Origin: DATFVJ01 sp963820395
GTDB lineage: Bacteria; Actinomycetota; Actinomycetes; Streptosporangiales; Streptosporangiaceae
Assembly (NCBI GenBank): GCA_963820395.1
Contig: CAWGAE010000015.1
Span: 186,001 to 250,000, forward strand
Direction of reading: 5' to 3'
DNA: 64,000 nucleotides
Below, piece after piece: positions 57,980-64,000 of this stretch. Every line of letters begins with the position of its first letter. Within the stretch, counting starts at the first letter, position 1. The notes beneath the pieces were generated by a model, which worked only from the letters and a program-made list of their open reading frames with translations, had not been told where the DNA came from and did no database searches. Made by a program: the position numbers and the translations under genes.

Positions 57980-59157
57980 CTACTGGCGCTCGATTGTTCC
58001 CGTTGCCCGGGCGCGCAGCGTCCCGATGTCTGATTTTCCCGACGGCAGCAGCGGGATTTCCGCAGTGATCACGAGTTCGCGCGGCGCGGCGAACGCGGGC
58101 AGCCGCGTCAGGACGTGCGCGCGCAAATCGGCCAGGGTCGGCGGACGGGCCGGGTCGATGGGCACCACAACTGCGGCCACCCGTTCGCCCCACCTGGGGT
58201 CGGGCAGGCCGAACACGACAGCCTCCCGTACCGCGGGATGCGCCTCGACCGAGGCGGCGACCTCCGCGGGCACCACTTTCTCCCCCCGGTCGTGATGACG
58301 TCGTCGGCGCGGCCGCGCACGTGCAGACGGCCGTCCGGGCCGACCCGGCCGAGGTCGGATGTGACGAACCAGTCACCGTCGAACGCCGCGGCGGTGAGGT
58401 CGCCGCGGAGCCGGTAACCGGAGAACAGGACAGGCCCGGCGATCCGGATCCGGCCATCGGGTCGGGTGTGCACCTCGACACCGTCGAGGGGCATGCCGTC
58501 GTAGACGCAGCCCCCGCAGGTCTCCGTCATCCCGTACGTGGTGACCACGTGCGCTCCCGCCTTCCTTGCCTCGGCGAGCAGGCCTGCGGGCGGTGCCGCG
58601 CCACCGAGCAGGATCGTGCGGGGCCGGGTGAGGTCAGCGCCGTCGTCGAGGAGCCGCCGGAGCTGGGCGGGCACCAGCGACACGTGCGCGCAGCCTGCCG
58701 GGCCCGCGGCCGCCGCGGCGATCGCGGACGTGTCAGAGGGCGCGCAGATCACTGGTACCGCGTCGGCGATGAGTGCGCGGATCAGCACCTGGAGACCGGC
58801 GATATGCCACGTGGGCAGGCAGCACAGCCACCGCTCGCCCGGCCGGGCACCGATCCGTGCAAGGGCGGCGCGGGCGGAGGCGACCAGCGCGGCGGCGCTC
58901 AGTTCCGCAGCCTTCGGCTCGCCTGTCGATCCCGACGTGACGATCACGAGCGCGGTCCCCTCGCCCGCCGGGCGCCCGGCACTGCGACGCGTCACGCCGT
59001 CGGTTGTTATCAGCGCCGAGGGCGCGAGGACCTGAAGCAGCCGCCGCAGCCGTTCACGCGGCAGGTCCGGATCGACCGGGGCCAGCGCCGGCCCCTCGCC
59101 GGTGAGCGCGCTGCCAAGCAGCCGCCGCAGCCGTTCGCCTGGTGGGAGAGCGGCCAT
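57980..59157 (-). CDS. menE: o-succinylbenzoate-CoA ligase (MenE), frame break
   Basis: About 391 residues of an AMP-forming acyl-CoA synthetase in two frames. ATP-binding TSGSTGEPKAAELS, then PTWHIAGLQVL, RTILLGGAAPP, TYGMTETCGG and WFVTSDLGRVGPDGRLHVRGRADDVI are in the first. After ITTGG the G-run is one G short; the other frame then gives EKVVPAEVAASVEAHPAVREA and VITAEIPLLPSGKSDIGTLR, the C-terminal domain with the catalytic Lys. The indel lies near 58280 in a run of six G, exactly where an error is likely. MenE activates o-succinylbenzoate with CoA in menaquinone synthesis. ATG 59157 is a choice; a GTG 21 bases upstream is possible. Confidence 0.85.
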
Positions 59158-59245
59158 GTGCAGGGGTTGTCCGATCACCGTCGTAAGGTTAGCCGTGGCC
59201 CTGTGAGTGACGGCCCGGCCGGGCCGGGCGAGCCGAGGAGGACGC

Positions 59246-60079
59246 GTGGTCGAGTGGAAGCAGTCGGACGAGGCGTACACCGACATCCTTTACGAGACCA
59301 CCGAGCTGCAGGATGGCGGGGCCATCGCAAAGATCACCATCAACCGCCCAGAGGTCCGCAACGCCTTCCGCCCGACCACCCTGTTCGAGCTCCAGCACGC
59401 CTTCAACGCCGCCCGAGACGACTCCGCTATCGGGGTGATCATCTTGACCGGTGCGGGAACCGAGGCGTTCTGCTCCGGCGGCGACCAGAAGATCCGCGGC
59501 GACGACGGGTATGTCGACGCCCACGGTGTCGGTCGGCTGAATGTTCTCGACCTGCAGGTGCAGATCCGGCGCACGCCCAAGCCAGTGATCGCCATGGTGG
59601 CCGGGTACGCGATCGGCGGCGGGCACGTGCTGCACGTTTGCTGCGATCTCACCATTGCCGCGGACAACGCGGTGTTCGGCCAGACCGGCCCGAAGGTGGG
59701 TTCGTTCGACGGCGGTTACGGCTCCTGGCTGCTTGCCGCCACCGTCGGGCTGAAGAAGGCGCGCGAGATCTGGTACCTGTGCCGGCCCTACAACGCGGCC
59801 GAGGCCCGCGACATGGGCCTGGTCAATGCGGTGGTGCCGCTCGAGCGGCTGGAAGGAGAGACATTGGCCATTGCCGCGGAGCTGCTGCAGAAGTCGCCGC
59901 TCGCGCTGCGCATGCTCAAGGGCGCGCTGAATGCGGTGACCGACGGTGCCGCCGGCATGCAGCAGTTCGCGGGCGACGCGACACTGCTCTACTACATGAG
60001 CGAAGAGGCGCAGGAAGGCAGGGACGCCTTCAAGCAGAAGCGGACGCCCGACTTCGCCAGGTTCCCCCGCCGCCCTTGA
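59246..60079 (+). CDS. menB: 1,4-dihydroxy-2-naphthoyl-CoA synthase
   Basis: 277 residues of the crotonase fold. KITINRPEVRNAFRP at the start, GAGTEAFCSGGDQKIRGDDGYV supplies the oxyanion-hole and active-site loop, then VAGYAIGGGHVLHVCCDLTIAA and GPKVGSFDGGYGSWLLAATVG with the MenB Asp, and EGRDAFKQKRTPDFARFPRRP at the C-terminus, typical for MenB. It closes the ring of o-succinylbenzoyl-CoA. GTG 59246 follows GAGGAGGAC. Divergent from menE with 88 bases between, which should carry both promoters. Confidence 0.95.
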   Translation: MVEWKQSDEAYTDILYETTELQDGGAIAKITINRPEVRNAFRPTTLFELQHAFNAARDDSAIGVIILTGAGTEAFCSGGDQKIRGDDGYVDAHGVGRLNVLDLQVQIRRTPKPVIAMVAGYAIGGGHVLHVCCDLTIAADNAVFGQTGPKVGSFDGGYGSWLLAATVGLKKAREIWYLCRPYNAAEARDMGLVNAVVPLERLEGETLAIAAELLQKSPLALRMLKGALNAVTDGAAGMQQFAGDATLLYYMSEEAQEGRDAFKQKRTPDFARFPRRP

Positions 60080-60132
60080 TCCCCGGTGCCGCGTTGCCAA
60101 CCCCTTCCGGCGACCCGTCGCAGCGGCCCGAC

Positions 60133-61140
60133 ATGACCAGCCTGGCCCGGGAGCTGATCGCGGGCCTGCGCGCCTTTGCGATCCCGATGCGCACCCCGTT
60201 CCGCGGTATCACGGTCCGCGAGGGCGCTCTGATCCGCGGGCCGGCTGGCTGGGCCGAGTTCTCGCCCTTCGCCGAGTACGGGCCGAGGGAGAGCGCACGC
60301 TGGCTGGCCTGTGCCATCGAGGCGGCGACTGCCGGGTGGCCGCCGCCGGTGCGTGATCGGATACCGGTGAACGCGATCATTCCCGCCGTCGGGCCCGAGC
60401 GCGCCCACGCCATCACGGCCGCCTCCGGATGCGCAACCGCGAAGGTCAAGGTGGCCGAGCGCGGCCAGGCGCCGGAAGAGGACGTCGCTCGCGTCGCGGC
60501 GGTCCGCGAGGCGCTCGGCCCGGACGGGAAGATCCGCGTGGACGCCAATGGCGCGTGGGACGTGGATCAGGCGGAGCGCATACTCGGCGAGCTCAGCCGG
60601 TACGGCCTGGAGTACGCGGAGCAACCCTGCGCGACCCTGGCCGAGCTCGCGCGGTTGCGTCACCGCGTCGATGTCCCGCTCGCGGCAGACGAATCGATCC
60701 GCCGCGCGGCCGATCCGCTGCGCGTGCGCGCCGCTGGAGCGGCCGACATCGTGGTCATCAAGGTGCAGCCGCTCGGCGGCGTGCGGTCCGCGATGCGGGT
60801 CGCCGAGGCGTGCGGGTTGCCCGCGGTGGTGTCGAGCGCGGTGGAGACGTCGGCCGGGCTCGCCGCCGGCGTGGCGCTCGCCGCCGCCCTGCCTGAGCTG
60901 CCCTACGCGTCCGGCCTTGGCACGCTGAGCCTGCTCACCGGGGATGTGACGGCGGACCCGGTGGCCCCGGTGGGCGGCGTGCTGCCGGTCCGGCGACCCG
61001 AGATTGATCCCGAACGGCTGACGCGGTGGGAGATCGATCCTGTCCGGTGGCGCGAGCGCGCGGCCGAGGCCGCGCGCCACCTGCACCAGGAGCGTGATCG
61101 CGGCGGATTCGTCGCGATGCCAGCAGAAAATCAAGCATGA
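60133..61140 (+). CDS. menC: o-succinylbenzoate synthase
   Basis: 335 residues of the enolase superfamily: FAIPMRTPFRGITVREG, FSPFAEYGPRESARWL, CATAKVKVAE (K-x-K, catalytic Lys), IRVDANGAWD, EYAEQPCATL, PLAADESIR (metal-binding Asp/Glu ladder) and VIKVQPLGGVRSA (second Lys). It dehydrates SHCHC to o-succinylbenzoate. ATG 60133 lacks a good ribosome-binding site but lies 54 bases after menB and the pair is co-directional, so translation may be coupled. The longer upstream reading in this frame is antisense to menE and is not real. Confidence 0.92.
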   Translation: MTSLARELIAGLRAFAIPMRTPFRGITVREGALIRGPAGWAEFSPFAEYGPRESARWLACAIEAATAGWPPPVRDRIPVNAIIPAVGPERAHAITAASGCATAKVKVAERGQAPEEDVARVAAVREALGPDGKIRVDANGAWDVDQAERILGELSRYGLEYAEQPCATLAELARLRHRVDVPLAADESIRRAADPLRVRAAGAADIVVIKVQPLGGVRSAMRVAEACGLPAVVSSAVETSAGLAAGVALAAALPELPYASGLGTLSLLTGDVTADPVAPVGGVLPVRRPEIDPERLTRWEIDPVRWRERAAEAARHLHQERDRGGFVAMPAENQA

Positions 61141-61363
61141 GCAAAGCGCAGCACCCATCGCCATGGGCCGGCCGCAGCCCCCCGCTGCAATCGGGCCTGC
61201 TGCAAGACCCCCCACCCACCCCATGGGGTTGCCCCACTGGCGATCTTGACAGGTTGTCAGGAGGTACGGAAGGGCTGAACACGGTTCTGGGGATAATCAC
61301 CGGGGTGCACGGGGAACGCTTGCGGTCTCGCCGGACCGGTTTGACAGGACGCGATCAGGGCCA
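61141..61363 (+). other. menC-menD intergenic region
   Basis: About 220 bases. Contains a palindromic site TGACAGGTTGTCA (listed separately) and a CCCCATGGGG palindrome. A GACAGGACGCG segment lies just before the menD ATG, but no clear ribosome-binding site is seen. Confidence 0.5.
61247..61259 (+). promoter_or_regulatory. Possible operator upstream of menD
   Basis: TGACAGGTTGTCA is an inverted repeat of five bases around a three-base centre, the size of site used by many dimeric repressors. It lies 105 bases before the menD start. Palindromes this short occur by chance. Confidence 0.3.
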
Positions 61364-63295
61364 ATGAATCCTTCCACGGCGTTCGGGCGCACTCTTGTCG
61401 ATGAGCTGATCAGGTGCGGGCTGCGGGAGGCCGTGCTCGCGCCCGGATCGCGCAGCGCGCCGCTTGCGATGGAAATTTTCGAGCGCGCCCATGGCGCCGA
61501 CGCGCCGGCCCGCACGCGTGACGGCGGCCAGCCACGGCTTCGGTTGCATGTCCGGATTGACGAACGCTGCGCCGCCTACCTCGCGCTCGGCCTCGCCAAG
61601 GCGTCAGGCGTACCGCCCCTGGTCGTGTGCACGTCGGGCACGGCCGCGGCGAACTTCCACCCGGCCGTGATCGAGGCCGACGAGGCGTGCGTGCCGCTGA
61701 TCGTCGTAACCGCCGACCGCCCACCCGAGCTGCGCGGCACCGGTGCCAACCAGGCGGTCGACCAGATCAAGCTCTACGGGTCCGCGGTGAGGTGGTTCTG
61801 CGAGGCTGGCGTGCCCGAGGTAAGGGTGGGGATGGCCGCGTACTGGCGCTCGCTTGCCTGCAACGCTTGGGCGCACGCGGCCGGTGCGGCCGGGGGTCTG
61901 CCGGGCCCCGTGCATGTCAACGTCCCGCTCGCCGAGCCGCTGGTACCTGACGGCGATCCGGGCTGGCCAGAGCCGCTTAACGGGCGCCCGGACGGCGCCG
62001 CGTGGACACAGTTCGGTGGCAGGCACGTGCCGCGAAGCTCGGCGGGCACGACATTGCCGGGCTCCTCCGGCGCGGTGCCGGCTGGCGCCTCCGGCGTGCG
62101 GCCCGGCGCGCAGACGTGGCTTCCTGATGCCGCGCGCGGCGTGCTGATCTGCGGCGATGACACGCCGGATCCGGATGGGCTTGTCGCGGCCGCCGAAGAC
62201 GCTTGCTGGCCGGTTCTCGCCGAGCCATCCAGCGGCGCTCGCACGGGCCGTGGTGCACTCGCCGCCTATCCGTACCTGCTCGCCACGGCGGATTTCGTCG
62301 GGGCGCACCAGCCCGAGGTCGTCGTTACGGCCGGAAGGCCCGGACTATCACGCGAGCAAGCCGCATTCGTGCGCCGGGCCGCCAGGCACGTTGTGATCGC
62401 ACAGGGCCCCGGCCGCTGGGCCGACGTGGCACGCACAGCGTCAATGATCATCCAGGCTGGCGGCCCAGCGGGTGGCCCAGCCGGCGACCCAGCGGCCGGG
62501 GCGCGAGCCTTGCGGCGCGGCGGGCGCCGGCGAGATCCCGGGTGGCTGGAATCCTGGCTGAGGGCAGACGCCGCCGCCCGCCGCGCCGCCGATGCGGTCC
62601 TTGACGAGGTCCTTGACGGGACGCAGCATGACGCCGGCCAGTCGCGCGGCGACCTGTCCGAGCCAAGACTCGCCCGCGACCTGGCCGCGGCGCTCCCGGA
62701 CGGTGCTCTCCTCTGGGCCGCGTCGAGCATGCCCATACGTGACCTGGATCACCACATGATGCCCCGGGCGGGCCTGCGCGTGCTCGCCAGTCGCGGCGCG
62801 AGCGGTATCGACGGTCTCGTCTCCGCCGCGATCGGGGCCGCGCTCGCCCACCAGAGTGCGGGTGGGGGGCCAGCGGTCGCGCTCCTCGGCGACCTGGCCT
62901 TCATCCATGATCACAGCGGCCTCGTGCTCGGCCCGGACGAGCCGAGGCCTGACCTGGCCATCGTTGTGGTGAACAACGACGGCGGAGGCATCTTCTCGCT
63001 ACTCGAGCAGGCCGAGTTCCGGGGGCCATTCGAGCGCGTCTTCGGTACTCCGCACGGAACCGACCTGTCCGCGGCCGCAGCAGCCGTCCGGGTACCTTAT
63101 CAGCGGCTGGAGCGGGCGGGCGACCTGCCGGACGTGCTGGCCGCTTGCGCGTCGCCGGGGGCGGGAATCCGGCTGATCGAGGTACAGGCCGACCGGGCCG
63201 CGGGGACCACGCTGCGCGAGCAGCTGCTCGCTGTCACGTCGCGGGCCGTGATGTCCAGGGTCGGTGACGGGGCGGCGGTGACGGGGCGGCGGTGA
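61364..63295 (+). CDS. menD: 2-succinyl-5-enolpyruvyl-6-hydroxy-3-cyclohexene-1-carboxylate synthase
   Basis: 643 residues of a ThDP-dependent enzyme. Start: TAFGRTLVDELIRCGLREAVLAPGSRSAPLAME. Next, FHPAVIEADEACVPLIVVTADRPPELR is the conserved pyrimidine-domain motif. Late: LLGDLAFIHDHSGL and DLAIVVVNNDGGGIFSLL, the G-D-x(n)-N-N ThDP-binding motif, from about residue 507. It condenses isochorismate with 2-oxoglutarate. ATG 61364 is the plausible start. Central residues (about 365-400) hold a Gly/Ala/Pro-rich insert. The last residues, VGDGAAVTGRR, are encoded inside a 14-bp tandem repeat that supplies the stop codon. Confidence 0.94.
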   Translation: MNPSTAFGRTLVDELIRCGLREAVLAPGSRSAPLAMEIFERAHGADAPARTRDGGQPRLRLHVRIDERCAAYLALGLAKASGVPPLVVCTSGTAAANFHPAVIEADEACVPLIVVTADRPPELRGTGANQAVDQIKLYGSAVRWFCEAGVPEVRVGMAAYWRSLACNAWAHAAGAAGGLPGPVHVNVPLAEPLVPDGDPGWPEPLNGRPDGAAWTQFGGRHVPRSSAGTTLPGSSGAVPAGASGVRPGAQTWLPDAARGVLICGDDTPDPDGLVAAAEDACWPVLAEPSSGARTGRGALAAYPYLLATADFVGAHQPEVVVTAGRPGLSREQAAFVRRAARHVVIAQGPGRWADVARTASMIIQAGGPAGGPAGDPAAGARALRRGGRRRDPGWLESWLRADAAARRAADAVLDEVLDGTQHDAGQSRGDLSEPRLARDLAAALPDGALLWAASSMPIRDLDHHMMPRAGLRVLASRGASGIDGLVSAAIGAALAHQSAGGGPAVALLGDLAFIHDHSGLVLGPDEPRPDLAIVVVNNDGGGIFSLLEQAEFRGPFERVFGTPHGTDLSAAAAAVRVPYQRLERAGDLPDVLAACASPGAGIRLIEVQADRAAGTTLREQLLAVTSRAVMSRVGDGAAVTGRR

Positions 63296-63402
63296 CGGGG
63301 CGGCGGTGACGGGGCGGCGGTGACGGGGCGGCGGTGACGGGGCGGCGGTGACGGGGCGACGGTGACGGGGCGACGGTGACAGGGCGACGGTGACAGGGCG
63401 GC
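63263..63402 (+). repeat. 10-copy 14-bp tandem repeat at menD 3' end
   Basis: Ten consecutive units of GGTGACGGGGCGGC (140 bp); the last four vary (GGGGCGAC, then ACAGGGCGAC, then ACAGGGCGGC). The menD stop TGA falls in the third unit. Same unit length as the large array at 46 kb but a different sequence. Confidence 0.9.
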
Positions 63403-63758
63403 GCGGGCGACAGCGCGGGCAGGAGCATCCCGGCGCGCGCGCCCCGACGGCTGAGCCGGCCTGTGGCAAACGTTGCGAATTGCCCACAAGATACCGTGCG
63501 TTTGGTGACCGGCATTTACACTAATAAATTGTGCGTCGTCAAGTTCAGTGGCGCGGGCAGCGGTCGGATAATTGCCAGATTACCGTCGGATCACGATTCG
63601 CCGCCGCCCGCTTGAGCCGGTTCACAGTTTGGCTGCCCGCCTCCTAACATGACTCGACGGTTCGCCGGGGCGGGCGGGCGGTCGCGCCGTGGGGCGGGTC
63701 GGCCCACGGTCATCTACTCGCGGACGAATTTCGCGCACAGAGGAAGGAGGGAGCGTCG
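63403..63758. other. Intergenic before the ABC substrate-binding gene
   Basis: About 355 bases. The left end is repeat-like and GC-rich; near 63500-63560 the sequence is A/T-rich (TTTACACTAATAAATTGTGC), the likely promoter area for the next gene. No terminator hairpin after menD is apparent other than the repeat itself. Confidence 0.5.
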
Positions 63759-64000
63759 ATGCGAACATTCACGCGGGGTTACGCCGCCATCGCTGGCCTG
63801 GCGACCCTTGCGATCGTCGTCGCTGCCTGTGGTGGCAGCGGCACGTCGACATCGTCCGGCACGTCGTCCTCGGCATCGGCTGGTAATCAGGGTCTCAACC
63901 CGGGTTCGGGCACGCCGCAAAAAGGCGGCACGCTGAACATGCTCGGCATCGGTGACGTCGATTTCATGGACTACAACATCAGCTATTACGCGATCGGCTT
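63759..64000 (+). CDS. Substrate-binding lipoprotein of a peptide-type ABC transporter (partial)
   Basis: The window ends after about 80 codons. Signal peptide AAIAGLATLAIVVAAC ends in a lipobox, followed by a Ser/Gly-rich linker and KGGTLNMLGIGDVDFMDYNI, the usual beginning of a family 5 (oligopeptide/nickel) solute-binding protein. AGGAAGGAGG lies about 8 bases before ATG 63759, a strong start. The remaining transporter genes presumably follow outside the window. Exported, lipid-anchored; substrate unknown. Confidence 0.85.
   Translation, partial: MRTFTRGYAAIAGLATLAIVVAACGGSGTSTSSGTSSSASAGNQGLNPGSGTPQKGGTLNMLGIGDVDFMDYNISYYAIG

Noticed and set aside
58321..60132. Upstream extension of the menC frame (over 900 codons in total)
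   Set aside because: It is antisense to menE and overlaps menB in another frame; menC homology begins near 60133.

Overview
The window is high-GC actinobacterial chromosome. The evidence is an actinobacterial 16S-23S-5S operon, GTGA/ATGA start-stop overlaps, many GTG starts, and a backbone matching a known actinobacterial gene order: tyrS, a TPR protein, a HAD phosphatase, an SCP2-like protein, tlyA, NAD kinase, recN, steA and steB/mctB, as in the Rv1689-Rv1698 region of Mycobacterium tuberculosis. The 16S and gene content suggest a Streptosporangiales-like actinomycete, but genus cannot be read by eye. Layout: 1-6.5 kb holds the tail of tyrS and a complete rRNA operon without spacer tRNAs. 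6.6-15 kb holds a TPR protein with an expanded low-complexity N-terminus, an MBL hydrolase, an FtsH paralogue, a DUF1015 protein, a second TPR protein and a HAD phosphatase. 15.0-18.9 kb is an insertion cluster: a MITE, an IS630-type element and a decayed IS4-type element. 19-24 kb holds a HisRS-like protein, a short-chain dehydrogenase, a DUF4232 lipoprotein and an SCP2-like protein. 24.3-34.8 kb is one co-directional run (small protein, TlyA, NAD kinase, RecN, SteA, SteB, PNPT-like transferase, MurJ-like flippase, GT4 glycosyltransferase) linking rRNA modification, repair and envelope assembly. 35-42 kb holds an MBL hydrolase, a maleylpyruvate-isomerase-family protein, UvrA, an alpha/beta hydrolase and a DUF5999 protein. 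42.3-55 kb is an accessory region of mobile-element debris: an IS1634-type element that clipped a gene, a 64-copy 14-bp array preceded by two perfect hairpins and followed by a broken phage/plasmid primase-helicase, an ECF sigma gene split by an IS110-type element, fragments of a methyltransferase and a topoisomerase VI-B-like ATPase, and an A/T-richer block with a C39-like lipoprotein. 55-64 kb returns to backbone: a cysteine-desulfurase-like protein, a sigma factor whose region 1.1 is cut off by an in-frame TGA, the menaquinone genes menE, menB, menC and menD, and the start of a solute-binding lipoprotein. Two themes run through the window. First, short GC-rich tandem repeats have expanded inside or beside genes (TPR protein, recN, the PNPT-like gene, the 3' end of menD, the 14-bp array). 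Second, at least six otherwise good genes carry a single frame break; at least one (menE) lies in a G homopolymer, so sequencing indels must be weighed against true decay. The most unusual features are the array with its hairpins beside a replication-gene remnant, the exactly reconstructable IS110 insertion, and the split sigma factor.
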